NCBI GenBank assembly: GCA_902773635.1
Contig: CACYFH010000013.1
Location: 16,879-80,878 of the forward strand
Source: an uncultured Ruminococcus sp.
Lineage (GTDB): Bacteria > Bacillota > Clostridia > Oscillospirales > Acutalibacteraceae
DNA: 64,000 nt
Reading direction: 5' to 3'
The position numbers and the translations under genes are program-made. The first letter of the stretch is position 1, and the number at the start of each line of letters is the position of its first letter. Below, piece by piece: positions 16,067-24,908 of this stretch. The notes beneath the pieces were generated by a model. That model did no database searches. It saw nothing but the letters and a program-made list of their open reading frames with translations, and was not told the DNA's origin.

Positions 16067-19000
16067 GTGAACAACTCCAACGGTATGCCCGACCTGCATT
16101 ATGCAGTCCAGGGTCTTGCCGGTAACGCGCTGGAAAGCGACGGTACCATCCGCTTCTCCTCCGGCGCAAGGATGCCCTATTTCGACAGCAACTGGCTGAA
16201 GAACACGAAGGTCAGCGATCGCTCTATCGGTACGACCGTCGCGTCCTACTTCCCGTTCAGACAGACGGATCTGGGTAACGGCGTTACCAAGTACAGCTTT
16301 GACTCTCAGAACGGTACGGATAACGTATTCTTCAACTGGAGCGGCAGCACCCCGAGCTCTGTCGGCTACAGCACCGACGCCGCGAATTACGGCGTGGATG
16401 ACGGTTTGAAGTACTTCATGTACAATACCGCCTCCGGCAAGGGTATCTTCCCCTTCAACCGCCAGAACGCCAGCAACGGCGGCAACAATAACCTTGACTA
16501 CGGCTTCGGCATCAAGATGGAGATGGACTTCCGTATTCCTGAGGGCGGTATACTGCCCGACGGTAATGATTGTAAGTTCTCCTTCTCCGGAGACGACGAC
16601 CTGTGGGTCTATATCTCCGAGCTCAAGCCCGACGGCACCCCCGACTATGAGAACGCGATCCTCGCGCTCGACCTCGGCGGCAACCATAAGCAGGCTGAGG
16701 GTGAGATCAACTTCCGCACCCGCACCGCTACTACCACCACCAAGGCTGTCACCGCGACCCAGAACATCAACTTCAAGAGCGACACCATCTATGTAGAAGA
16801 CAGCTACAACTGGGGCTCTATGTGGATGCATGCGTGGGACGGCGATACCAAGGACTTCCAGATGGGCAGCGTCACCGTCAACGGTAAGAAGTATTATACC
16901 GCTACTCTTGCTCAGATGGGCAACTGCAAGAAGTTCCTGGTTCAGAAGGCGAACGGCGACTGGACCAATAAGTCCGCCGACGCGACCATCACCTCTCACT
17001 ACGGCAACGTAACATATGCGAACAACCCCAACTGGATCGGCGACGCGAACACCGACGTCAGCTTCACTTCCAATAATCAGGGTATCACCTACTCGACCAA
17101 GACCAAGACGGATCTCGGCTTTGCGGATCTCTCCGGCTCCGGTTCCGACGGTCTCGCCGCTACCGGCGCGGGCAACTCCTTCGATCCCAAGAAGACCTAC
17201 CACATGAGCGTTTTCTATATGGAGCGCGGTATGCTGGAGTCCAACTGCAAGATCGAGTTCACCATGACCCCGATCCCGCCCGCTGAGAACGAGTTCACCG
17301 TTGAGAAGATCGTCAACACGACCGACGTCAACGCGGGTCTCAAGGAAGAGCTGACTTCCACTCAATTTGATTTCGCGACCTCTGAAAACGGCGTGGTCAA
17401 TAAGACTGCGGAGTACAAGCTCAACGGTTATAGTGATGAGACAGTCGATTCCTCCACCGGTAAGTTCCAACTCCGCGACGAGGATTCCGCGTACTTCAAC
17501 AACCAGTACGCGACCGGCTCCACCCTCAAGGTCACTGAGACCAAGCCCTCCTCCGGTATCAATTACGGTACCACCACCTGGAAGGTCATCAACAATAACA
17601 CCGGTAACTCTACTTCCGGCAGCGGCCTTTCCACAAACGATATTTCCTTTGATAACGGCGACAACTCCTTTGTTTCCAGAACCGTTGTCTTTACCAACAC
17701 GCCCGACGTCGGCAGTCTGAATCTCTCCAAGACGATCGTGGATGACACCGCTTCCCACAATACCGTTTCCGATATCACCGACGAGTTCTCCTTTAAGCTC
17801 GAGGTCGATATGAACGGCGGCAATAACTATCAGGGCTATCCGCTCAAGTATACCCTGCATACCGCGAACGGCGACATCCCCGTCACCACCGACGACGACG
17901 GCACGTTCAGCTTTGAAGCCACCGACAGCGTGACCATCAGCGGTCTGCCCGTCGGCGCGACCTATAAGCTCACCGAGCTTCCCGCCACCGGCTATAAGCC
18001 CTATCAGATCAAGCAGGGCAGCGGTAGCGGCTCGAGCTTCACGAGCGGCGTATTCTACCCGACCGTCAGCACCGGCTCCTCGGATATCACCGTCACCAAT
18101 ATGCAGAGCAGCGTCACCGCTGAGCTGAGCGTGAAGAAGTCTCTGCAGGTCGAGGGCACCGATTCCGAGCTCCCCTACATCACCGGTGGCGACAACGGCC
18201 TCTTCTCCTTCAAGGCGGAGGGCTTGGGCGCGACCCCGTACACGACGGGCGTCGACAGCCAGCCTGTCAACACCATCAGCGTAGCGGGCACCTATCAGAC
18301 GGTCAGCAAGACCGGCGCGGACGGCGAGGCAGTATTCACCGCCAGCTCCGACTTCCTGAACATCAAGCACGCGGGCGCATACCTGTACAAGCTGACGGAG
18401 GAAGCCACCGTCAACGGTACGACTCCCGATTCCCTTGATCCGGACGATATGATGACCTATAAGAGCGATATCTCGACCGACTCTCACCAGTATTTGGCGC
18501 TGATCAAGGTCGATCAGAAATCCGCGACCGATACCTCTCTTGAGGTCAAGTCCGTTGAGTATTACAACTACGACGGCACAAGCGCGATCGGTATCTCCAC
18601 CTTCGACGACAGCAACAAGATCACGACCGACACTCCCGAGTTCGTCAACACGATCGAAGCCGCTTCCGTCAAGGTCGAGAAGAAGAGCACCGACGGTTCC
18701 AAGCTCGAGAACGCCGCGTTCAGCCTGTATAAGGTCACCGGCGACGGCGATTCCGCTTCCATGGTCGACGCGAACCGCATCGACGGCGTAGCGAAGAATA
18801 CCGATGAAAACGGTATCATCGAGTGGTCGAACCTCGATATCTACGCCCACACCGATTCCTACACCGCTCTGCCCGAGTACCAGTGGTATGCTCTGGTCGA
18901 GAACACCGCTCCGGAAGGCCACGCGAAGGACAACAGCATCATCTACTTCACCCTTCCGATGGTCGAGATCAAGGACGGTACGCCTACCGTCAAGTACGAC

Positions 19001-19177
19001 GTCACCTACAAGCTCATCAACGGCGCTCTGCAGAACCCCGACGCGGCAGGTCCCGGCGTGGCGGCAGTCAGGAACATCGGTATCGCCATCGTAGCTTTGG
19101 CGTCTGTCCTCCTGCTCGCGTACGTCCTGTTCTTCAGAAAGAAGAAGGCATACGTCCCGCAGCACGGCAGAAAGTAA
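16067..19177 (+). CDS. Giant surface adhesin, C-terminal part (fibro-slime and Cna-B/isopeptide domains)
   Basis: This is the in-frame continuation of the upstream fragment; coding sense really resumes at 16028. The nominal GTG at 16067 has no ribosome site. Residues about 145-215 carry the fibro-slime signature, with FSGDDDLWVYISELK and ILALDLGGNHKQAEGEI. From about residue 405, four or more Ig-like pilin repeats follow: NEFTVEKIVNT, GSLNLSKTIVDD, AELSVKKSLQV with an FctA/Spy0128-like block, and a SpaA-type block ASVKVEKKSTDGSKLENAAFSLYKV. These often form internal Lys-Asn isopeptide bonds. It ends in a membrane helix and FRKKK, but the sorting motif before it reads NPDAAG instead of LPXTG. 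It probably encodes a pilus tip or ancillary pilin with the pilin and sortases downstream. Confidence 0.85.
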   Translation: MNNSNGMPDLHYAVQGLAGNALESDGTIRFSSGARMPYFDSNWLKNTKVSDRSIGTTVASYFPFRQTDLGNGVTKYSFDSQNGTDNVFFNWSGSTPSSVGYSTDAANYGVDDGLKYFMYNTASGKGIFPFNRQNASNGGNNNLDYGFGIKMEMDFRIPEGGILPDGNDCKFSFSGDDDLWVYISELKPDGTPDYENAILALDLGGNHKQAEGEINFRTRTATTTTKAVTATQNINFKSDTIYVEDSYNWGSMWMHAWDGDTKDFQMGSVTVNGKKYYTATLAQMGNCKKFLVQKANGDWTNKSADATITSHYGNVTYANNPNWIGDANTDVSFTSNNQGITYSTKTKTDLGFADLSGSGSDGLAATGAGNSFDPKKTYHMSVFYMERGMLESNCKIEFTMTPIPPAENEFTVEKIVNTTDVNAGLKEELTSTQFDFATSENGVVNKTAEYKLNGYSDETVDSSTGKFQLRDEDSAYFNNQYATGSTLKVTETKPSSGINYGTTTWKVINNNTGNSTSGSGLSTNDISFDNGDNSFVSRTVVFTNTPDVGSLNLSKTIVDDTASHNTVSDITDEFSFKLEVDMNGGNNYQGYPLKYTLHTANGDIPVTTDDDGTFSFEATDSVTISGLPVGATYKLTELPATGYKPYQIKQGSGSGSSFTSGVFYPTVSTGSSDITVTNMQSSVTAELSVKKSLQVEGTDSELPYITGGDNGLFSFKAEGLGATPYTTGVDSQPVNTISVAGTYQTVSKTGADGEAVFTASSDFLNIKHAGAYLYKLTEEATVNGTTPDSLDPDDMMTYKSDISTDSHQYLALIKVDQKSATDTSLEVKSVEYYNYDGTSAIGISTFDDSNKITTDTPEFVNTIEAASVKVEKKSTDGSKLENAAFSLYKVTGDGDSASMVDANRIDGVAKNTDENGIIEWSNLDIYAHTDSYTALPEYQWYALVENTAPEGHAKDNSIIYFTLPMVEIKDGTPTVKYDVTYKLINGALQNPDAAGPGVAAVRNIGIAIVALASVLLLAYVLFFRKKKAYVPQHGRK

Positions 19178-19244
19178 ACCGCGGTTCACTACAGTTAATC
19201 AATTTGTTCAAATATTTTATTAAAATACAAAAGGAGAAAAAATC

Positions 19245-20666
19245 ATGAAAAGAATTTTAGCTGTTATCTTAGCAGTTATGCTGATCGCTTCTCTCGGCAT
19301 CATCGGCGTTTCCGCCGAGGGCGAAAAGCTCACCTTCGACGCTACCGGCGACAACGCCAAGGGCTTCACCTTTGACATCTATCAGGTTGCTACTCTGAAC
19401 ACCACCACCGGTAAGTACACTCCCGCGAACGACGCTGTTACCACCGCTGTCAACACCCCGAACCAGACCGGCGCTCAGCTCCTCGCAGCCCTGCAGGCTA
19501 TCGCCACCCCCGGCACTCTGGTCAAGGACGACCTCAAGGAAGCTTCCTATGACGCTACCGCTGCGGGTATCTATTATGTCAAGGTCGTCGGCACTCCCGA
19601 CAACGTCACCATGAAGAAGGATTCCGTCGTTGTATGGCCTGAGGCTGTTGACGGCACCTACACCATGTCCAACCTGACCGTCAACCTTAGCGAGAAGGTC
19701 AGCAGCGGTACCGATAACGTTTCCAAGGCTTTCGCAGAGAACGACGAGGCTTCCAAGTCTCTGGGTCAGATCGCAGGCACCAACACCGTTGACTTCCTTC
19801 TGACTGCTGATGTCGTCGGTTCCGACGTTGAGCCCGCTACCAAGTTCGTTATCTGGGATAAGATGAGCAAGGGTCTGACCTATGACAAGAACACCGTTAA
19901 GGTCTATTATGACGCTGCTCTGACTCAGGACGTCACCTCTTCCTTCGATATCTCCGCAGGCTCCACTATCACCGATACCGACGAATACAAGGACGGCACC
20001 TACTTCACCGTTTCCGCTAAGGCTGCTACTCTGGCTGCCGGCTCCACCTTCTACAGCCATGCCTCCAAGAAGGTTTATGTCAAGTACACCGCTACCCTGA
20101 ACACCAACGCTGTCGTCGCTCCTCAGGCGAACCCCAACAAGGACGGTCTTGACTATCAGATCGGCACCGGCGACGAGGTCCACAAGGACGGTAACGAGCG
20201 TTTGGTCTACACCTACAATGTCCGCATCCAGAAGGTCAAGGGCGACACCACCGAGGGTCTGAACGGTCCTAAGTTCAAGCTCATGAAGGCTGACGGCACC
20301 ACCGTTATCGCTACCGGTGAGGCTAAGACCGTAAACGGCACCGACGGTATCGTAGAGTTCTTCGCTGCCGGCGAGACCACTCCGATCAAGCTGGCTCCCG
20401 GCACCTACAAGGTTCAGGAGACTGAGACTGTCAACGGCTATTCTCTGAACACCACCGTTTATGACGTCACCATCGCTGACACCAAGGCGGGCACCACTCC
20501 TGCTGAGACTCTCGCTGCTTCTATCTCCGTTCCCAACTATCCCACCAAGCTGCCTGAGACCGGCGGCGCAGGCACTATCATGTTCACCATCATCGGCGGC
20601 GCTCTGGTTCTGCTGGCAGGTGCGATGTTCGTCATCATCATGAAGAAGAGAGCTTCCTCCAAGTAA
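19245..20666 (+). CDS. LPXTG major pilin (SpaH/EbpB-like, isopeptide-forming)
   Basis: The 473-residue product has a signal peptide (residues 1-25, cleavage after VSA), an N-terminal pilin domain and a TIGR04226-like D2 domain (KFVIWDKMSKGLTYDKNTVKVYYD; SKKVYVKYTATLNTNAVV). A SpaA-like C-terminal domain (YTYNVRIQKVKGDTTEGLNGPKFKL; VQETETVNGY) follows, and the wall-sorting signal LPETGGAG comes before a membrane helix and KKRASSK. Pilin subunits of this type are joined into covalent fibres by class C sortases. Codon use is strongly biased, suggesting high expression. The AAAGGAG site, the adhesin upstream and the sortases downstream make this the fibre shaft gene. Confidence 0.92.
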   Translation: MKRILAVILAVMLIASLGIIGVSAEGEKLTFDATGDNAKGFTFDIYQVATLNTTTGKYTPANDAVTTAVNTPNQTGAQLLAALQAIATPGTLVKDDLKEASYDATAAGIYYVKVVGTPDNVTMKKDSVVVWPEAVDGTYTMSNLTVNLSEKVSSGTDNVSKAFAENDEASKSLGQIAGTNTVDFLLTADVVGSDVEPATKFVIWDKMSKGLTYDKNTVKVYYDAALTQDVTSSFDISAGSTITDTDEYKDGTYFTVSAKAATLAAGSTFYSHASKKVYVKYTATLNTNAVVAPQANPNKDGLDYQIGTGDEVHKDGNERLVYTYNVRIQKVKGDTTEGLNGPKFKLMKADGTTVIATGEAKTVNGTDGIVEFFAAGETTPIKLAPGTYKVQETETVNGYSLNTTVYDVTIADTKAGTTPAETLAASISVPNYPTKLPETGGAGTIMFTIIGGALVLLAGAMFVIIMKKRASSK

Positions 20667-20700
20667 GAAGCACCTTTGAATTGAATCATTGAACGCTATG

Positions 20701-20732
20701 GCGGCGCAGGTTCACCCTGCGCCGCTTTTTTA
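20701..20732 (+). terminator. Terminator after the major pilin
   Basis: GCGGCGCAGG (20701-20710) pairs with CCTGCGCCGC (20716-20725), followed by TTTTTTAT. It separates shaft transcription from the sortase genes. Confidence 0.85.
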
Positions 20733-20804
20733 TACTAAGTTTCCATTTAACGCAATAAATGTTAAAGTGTTTTAATGAAACTTAGTATTATAGCTTTCCC
20801 AAAT

Positions 20805-20830
20805 GTAGGGACGACCATCGGTCGTCCGCC
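20805..20830 (+). repeat. GTAG-headed palindrome (REP-like)
   Basis: GTAGGGACGACCATCGGTCGTCC has the GTAG foot and a GGACGACC-type stem. It belongs to the same design class as 10210-10238. Confidence 0.6.
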
Positions 20831-20888
20831 GTCGGTCGATACGGTTCGCCGCGGTGTTGCTGTTACCAATCCAATTCTTCCCCCTCTC

Positions 20889-20917
20889 TTGCAATATCCG
20901 CCCGACCGTACTATAAT
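20889..20917 (+). promoter_or_regulatory. Predicted promoter of the sortase pair
   Basis: TTGCAA at 20889-20894 and TATAAT at 20912-20917 are 17 bp apart. Confidence 0.7.
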
Positions 20918-20945
20918 ATATGTATTCGTATCATAAGGGGACTGT

Positions 20946-21890
20946 ATGATGAAGCGAAGCGCAAAAACATCACAACAGAATACAGACGCACCCAAAAGAG
21001 GCAAGAAAAGCGGTCTCAAGCGCACCCTCCCGCTGGTCGCCGTGCTCCTGATCTTCTTGATCGGCGTGGGCGTGCTCGCCTACCCGCTGATCAGCTCCAT
21101 GGTCAACAACGCCGAGAACCTCCGCGGCGCCAAGGATTATGTCCAGAAGGCGGCAGAGCTCGACACCTCGTCCATCGACGCCATGCTCGCAGACGCCCAG
21201 CGCTACAACGACAGCCTGCACCGCGTCATCCTGACTGACCCGTTTGATGAAGCGTCCTACGGCCTGATCGGCGAGAACTACACCGAGTGCCTGAACATGG
21301 ACGACAAGGGTCTGATCGGCTATGTGGAGATCCCGAAGATCGACGTCTACCTCCCGATCTACCACGGCACCTCTCTGGAGGTGCTCTCCATCGGCGCGGG
21401 TCATCTGGAGCATACCTCCCTGCCCATCGGCGGACCCGGCACCCATTGTGTCATCTCCGCCCATTCCGCCTGGCCGGGTCAGACCTTCTTCGATTATCTG
21501 GAGAGCCTTACCTACGGCGATGAATTCTATATCCATGTGCTCGATAAGGTTCTCAAATATGAGGTGGACGATATCAACGTCGTCCTGCCCGACGACACCA
21601 GCAAGCTCTATATCACGGACGGCGAGGACTACGTCACCCTCCTGACCTGCACTCCCTATACCGTCAACACCCACCGCCTGCTCGTGCGTGGCAAGCGCGT
21701 TCCCTATGAGACCGACACGAACGTCGACCGCGTCCAGCATGCCCATGCGACGGACGGCTACCTCTACCTGCTGGGCTACAAGATCTCCTACCTGACCGCG
21801 GGACTGAGCGTCGGCGGCTTTGTGCTGTTCGTCGGCACGATCATCTTCCTGATCGTGTTCGTCAACCGCCGCAAGCGAAAGGGGGAGTGA
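20946..21890 (+). CDS. Class C (pilin-polymerising) sortase
   Basis: This 314-residue membrane transpeptidase has an N-terminal helix (about 28-50) and a C-terminal helix (about 275-300), the topology of pilin polymerases. Catalytic residues are visible: His in SAHSAWPG, Cys in LLTCTPYTVNTH and Arg in HRLLVRGKR. The TCTPYxxNTHRLLVRG signature is diagnostic for class C. It cleaves LPXTG-type signals and joins pilin subunits through lysines. A lid-like segment may be present in the region ILTDPFDEASYGLIGENY (TDPF). The major pilin is upstream; a second sortase starts 2 bases after the stop. Confidence 0.93.
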   Translation: MMKRSAKTSQQNTDAPKRGKKSGLKRTLPLVAVLLIFLIGVGVLAYPLISSMVNNAENLRGAKDYVQKAAELDTSSIDAMLADAQRYNDSLHRVILTDPFDEASYGLIGENYTECLNMDDKGLIGYVEIPKIDVYLPIYHGTSLEVLSIGAGHLEHTSLPIGGPGTHCVISAHSAWPGQTFFDYLESLTYGDEFYIHVLDKVLKYEVDDINVVLPDDTSKLYITDGEDYVTLLTCTPYTVNTHRLLVRGKRVPYETDTNVDRVQHAHATDGYLYLLGYKISYLTAGLSVGGFVLFVGTIIFLIVFVNRRKRKGE

Positions 21891-21892
21891 CC

Positions 21893-22723
21893 GTGGGCAA
21901 AAAGATCCTGATCATCCTCACCGTCCTGATCTTCCTCGTCGGCGTGGGCTTTCTCCTCTTCCCGCCGGTGTCCAACTTCATCGGTCAGAAGCAGGCGGAT
22001 TCCGTCGCCGACCGTTACGATGAAGCGGTGGAGAACGTCGCCGAGACCGTCACCACCGAGAGCGGCGAGGTGATCGACTCACTGGAAAAGGCGCAGGAGC
22101 TGGGCTATGTGGACGACGAGGGCTATCCCGTCGAGAGCGTTACAAGGAACGCCGACGGCTCCTACACCTACGGCAGCCGCGTGGTCTATCAGCTTGACCT
22201 CGACCGCCTCAAGGCGGATTCCATCGCTTATAACAAGCGCCTGATCACCGGTCAGGGCAACGCCGACACCATCCAATACGACCGTTCGGTGTTCGATCTG
22301 AGGGAGTACGGCATTGAAGACGGCGTCTACGGCTATATCTCCGCGTGGACGATCGGTCTGCGCCTGCCCATCTACCTCGGCGCGAGCGACGAGATGATGA
22401 GCTACGGCGGCGGCCACCTCTACGGCACCTCCCTGCCCGTGGGGGATGAGGACAGCAACGTCGCCATCGCCGGTCATACCGGCTATATCGGGCGCATTTT
22501 CTTTGATAATATCCGCAATCTCCAGCTCGGCCATGAGGTCAAGCTGATCACCTGGTGGGGCGAGGATACCTACCGCGTGATCGACTATAAGGCGATTCGC
22601 GCCGACGATTCCTCCGACCTGATGATCCAAAAGGGCAGACACCTCCTCACCCTGATCACCTGTACCTACGACCCGAACGGCGTCAAGGAGCGCTACGTCG
22701 TGATTTGTGAGAAGGAGAGCTGA
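21893..22723 (+). CDS. Second sortase of the pilus locus
   Basis: The 276-residue protein has one N-terminal membrane helix (ILIILTVLIFLVGVGFLLF) and a sortase fold: LPIYLGASDEMM, catalytic His in AIAGHTGYIGR, Cys in TLITCTYDPNGV and Arg in KERYVVICE. It differs from the upstream class C enzyme in the active-site neighbourhood and lacks a C-terminal helix, so it may anchor the finished pilus or a special subunit. GTG starts at 21893 and 21887 are both possible; the first is favoured by the AAGGGGGA site. It is translationally coupled to the previous gene. Confidence 0.88.
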   Translation: MGKKILIILTVLIFLVGVGFLLFPPVSNFIGQKQADSVADRYDEAVENVAETVTTESGEVIDSLEKAQELGYVDDEGYPVESVTRNADGSYTYGSRVVYQLDLDRLKADSIAYNKRLITGQGNADTIQYDRSVFDLREYGIEDGVYGYISAWTIGLRLPIYLGASDEMMSYGGGHLYGTSLPVGDEDSNVAIAGHTGYIGRIFFDNIRNLQLGHEVKLITWWGEDTYRVIDYKAIRADDSSDLMIQKGRHLLTLITCTYDPNGVKERYVVICEKES

Positions 22724-22869
22724 TACTCTCGGTAAACCGTTTGTAACCCCTGTTTTCAGCGCTGTCATACATTGGAAACGATCGTGACAATTATTTAATC
22801 TTTAGTAAACGTGCACTAATTTTGGAAAAATATTTAGTGAAATCTGCGGCTTTTTTCTTGAAAATACTA

Positions 22870-22898
22870 GTGACAAATCGAAAAAAATAGTATATAAT
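22870..22898 (+). promoter_or_regulatory. Predicted promoter of the cohesin-like wall protein
   Basis: GTGACA at 22870-22875 and TATAAT at 22893-22898 are 17 bp apart. Transcription would start near 22905, giving a leader of about 240 nt. Confidence 0.6.
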
Positions 22899-22903
22899 AT
22901 GGG

Positions 22904-23133
22904 AGTATACCGACGGGGTTCGCGCCCCTTCCGAGTGGACAAGCGGTCATAGGTCGACGGAAAGTGCGGTATATGGATTACATTCGGTTTCTTTCCCTTT
23001 TAGGGTGAGATACATCTGCGGAGCGCATACACCGCTGTAAGCGATCTGCAAATCCCCGGACAGAGGGTTTCTGTCCCTGTGATACTCCCTGCGGGGTCGG
23101 AGATCACGGAATAATCAGATCCCCAATTCAAAG
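22904..23133 (+). ncRNA. Long, highly structured 5' leader of unknown class
   Basis: TATACCG (22906-22912) pairs with CGGTATA (22968-22974) and closes a domain with GGGG/CCCC and TTCCG/CGGAA helices. A second domain has GCGG/CCGC, then CCCCG/CGGGG enclosing GGACAGA/TGTCC. I do not recognise the consensus of the common riboswitches (TPP, SAM, FMN, lysine, cobalamin, c-di-GMP). It ends just before the AAAGGAG site, so control of translation is plausible. Confidence 0.45.
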
Positions 23134-23147
23134 AAAGGAGCTTGGTC

Positions 23148-24254
23148 ATGAACAAGCGAATCTTATCCATCTTGCTTGGTTTAGTCCTGGTAGCATCCTT
23201 ACTGGTAATGGCCGTACCGGTAAGCGCGTCCACCTCTACTGAGGTTAAGCTGCTGCCTGACAAAACCGAAGCGAACCCCGGTGATACTATCACCTACACC
23301 CTGTCACTCGGTCCCTGCGACGAGGTTGGCGGCTTTGAGTTCCGCTACATCTTCCCCGAGGGTCTTGAGTATGTACCCGGTAGCGGCAAGGTTGTTTCCG
23401 GCGCAAAGGAAGCTATGCATTTCGGTACCTTAGACTGGACCCAGAAGAGCATGCTTCTGAACGGTACTACCGCTCTGGAATCCGAAGAATACTACGATTA
23501 TAAGAGTGATTCCGACACCGCCCTGATGACCTTCGACGTAAAGGTTGCTGACGACGCTTCCGGCGATCTGACTGTCACCTTCAAGGAGGGTTATCCGAAT
23601 ACCTGGATCCAGAACTGGACTACCGAGAAGACCCATGATCTGACCTACACCACTCAGGCTGTCACCATCGGCGGTTCCGCTGAGCCCACCGAGGCTCCCG
23701 CTGAGCCCACCGAGGCTCCCGCTGAGCCCACCGAGGCTCCCGCTGAGCCCACCGAGGCTCCTCACCAGCACGATATCGTCTTCGTTCCCGAAGTTCCGGC
23801 GACCACTACCACTCCCGGCGTTGCTGCTCACTATCAGTGCACCGGCTGCGATAAGCTGTTCTCCGATGCTACCGGTAACGTAGAGGTAACTGCTGAGGAT
23901 CTCGTGATCCCGGTTATCCAGCCCACCGAGGCTCCCGCTGAGCCCACCGAGGCTCCCGCAGAGCCCACCGAGGCTCCCGCTGAGCCCACTGAGGCTCCCG
24001 TTGTAGAGCCCACTATCGATCCTGCGGCTCCGACTGAGGCTGCTACCGAGGCTGCCGGCCAGGATGCTACCGTAGCTCCGACCCAGGCTGCTACCAGCCC
24101 TGCTACCAAGGACACTGCAACTAAGACCACTACTTCTCCCAAGACCGGCGATGCTACCCACATGACTCTGTGGATGTTCATCATGATCGCTTCTCTGGTT
24201 GGCGTAGCTGTAGTTCTCTATGCTGCTAAGCGCAAGGGTATTTTCACAAAGTAA
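23148..24254 (+). CDS. Wall-anchored protein with cohesin-like domain and PTEAPAE repeats
   Basis: The start is ATG 23148 after AAAGGAG (23134-23140). The 368-residue protein has a signal peptide (to about residue 28), then a beta-sandwich of about 145 residues resembling cohesins (EVKLLPDKTEANPGDTITYTL, GGFEFRYIFPEGLEYV, TALMTFDVKVADDASGDLTVTF). Two blocks of PTEAPAE heptads (nucleotides about 23685-23762 and 23919-24003) flank a small module, HDIVFVPEVPATTTTPGVAAHYQCTGCDKLF, with His and Cys pairs that could bind a metal. It ends with a sorting signal SPKTGD, a membrane helix and KRKGIFTK. A dockerin protein and sortase B lie just downstream, so it may display dockerin-bearing proteins on the wall (inference). 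Confidence 0.8.
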   Translation: MNKRILSILLGLVLVASLLVMAVPVSASTSTEVKLLPDKTEANPGDTITYTLSLGPCDEVGGFEFRYIFPEGLEYVPGSGKVVSGAKEAMHFGTLDWTQKSMLLNGTTALESEEYYDYKSDSDTALMTFDVKVADDASGDLTVTFKEGYPNTWIQNWTTEKTHDLTYTTQAVTIGGSAEPTEAPAEPTEAPAEPTEAPAEPTEAPHQHDIVFVPEVPATTTTPGVAAHYQCTGCDKLFSDATGNVEVTAEDLVIPVIQPTEAPAEPTEAPAEPTEAPAEPTEAPVVEPTIDPAAPTEAATEAAGQDATVAPTQAATSPATKDTATKTTTSPKTGDATHMTLWMFIMIASLVGVAVVLYAAKRKGIFTK

Positions 24255-24284
24255 TTTAAAATTACCCTGAAACCCTGAACAAAT

Positions 24285-24322
24285 GGGCGGCGGCGGTTAT
24301 CCGCTGCCGCCCTGATGTTTTT
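24285..24322 (+). terminator. Terminator after the cohesin-like protein gene
   Basis: GGGCGGCGGCGG (24285-24296) pairs with CCGCTGCCGCCC (24301-24312), followed by TGATGTTTTT. Confidence 0.8.
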
Positions 24323-24408
24323 CGCTGATGCACGACGTGAGCGCACGCGCCCCGCGCGCTTACGTCGGATATCACCGACAGAACCAAAATGAGAAAAGGA
24401 ATGATCAT

Positions 24409-24903
24409 ATGAGTAATACACCGAACAACGAGACCCAGAAGCACGCGACCCCCACCCCCGACGCCAAGAAGAAGCAGCAGCGCACGATCGTCATCGGCGT
24501 TGTCGCGGCATTGGCGATCGTGATCGTCGTGATGGCTGTCCTGCTGATCAACGGCGGCAAAAATTCTCAGCAGACCTCTCCGCTCTATCCCAACGGCGTC
24601 CTGCCCACCTCCGGAACCCGCCATGACGTCGACCTTCTGCCCAACGGCGGTAAGGATGCGATGGAGGTCAGCGGTCTGTGGCGTCTGGATCAGATCACCC
24701 TGTACGAGTTCGACGGCTACGGCAGAGGTATCATGCACACTGCGGTCGATGATTATTCCTTCGCCTACAGCGCTCAGGACGGCGTGATGGAGATCGACTT
24801 CGACGTCGATAACGGCCGCGATATCGAGTATCACTACGTCATCAGCGGCGACAGCATGACCCTGACGAGCGGCGACGCGTCCTATAAATTCACGAAAGAG
24901 TAA
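24409..24903 (+). CDS. Membrane-anchored protein with DUF5640/lipocalin-like domain
   Basis: The start at 24409 follows AAAAGGA. The 164-residue product has a polar, Thr/Pro-rich cytoplasmic N-terminus, one membrane helix (IVIGVVAALAIVIVVMAVLLI, about 29-50) and an outside domain: GLWRLDQITLYEFDGYGRG, YSFAYSAQDGVMEIDF, YHYVISGDSMTLTSGDASYKFTKE. This repeating strand pattern resembles the small lipocalin-like domains (DUF5640 type) of Clostridia surface proteins. It precedes sortase B by 5 bases, so the two are probably one operon. Ligand and role are unknown. Confidence 0.65.
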   Translation: MSNTPNNETQKHATPTPDAKKKQQRTIVIGVVAALAIVIVVMAVLLINGGKNSQQTSPLYPNGVLPTSGTRHDVDLLPNGGKDAMEVSGLWRLDQITLYEFDGYGRGIMHTAVDDYSFAYSAQDGVMEIDFDVDNGRDIEYHYVISGDSMTLTSGDASYKFTKE

Positions 24904-24908
24904 TCGCT

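Noticed and set aside
15152-19189. Very long open frame (1345 codons) on the minus strand opposite the adhesin gene
   Set aside because: It is antisense to a clearly coding region with third-position codon bias; its translation is Val/Gly/Leu/Arg-rich without domains or a ribosome site. It is a compositional artefact.
23685-24003. PTEAPAE-coding tandem repeats as a possible CRISPR array
   Set aside because: They are coding, in frame, without unique spacers, and lie within a wall-protein linker.
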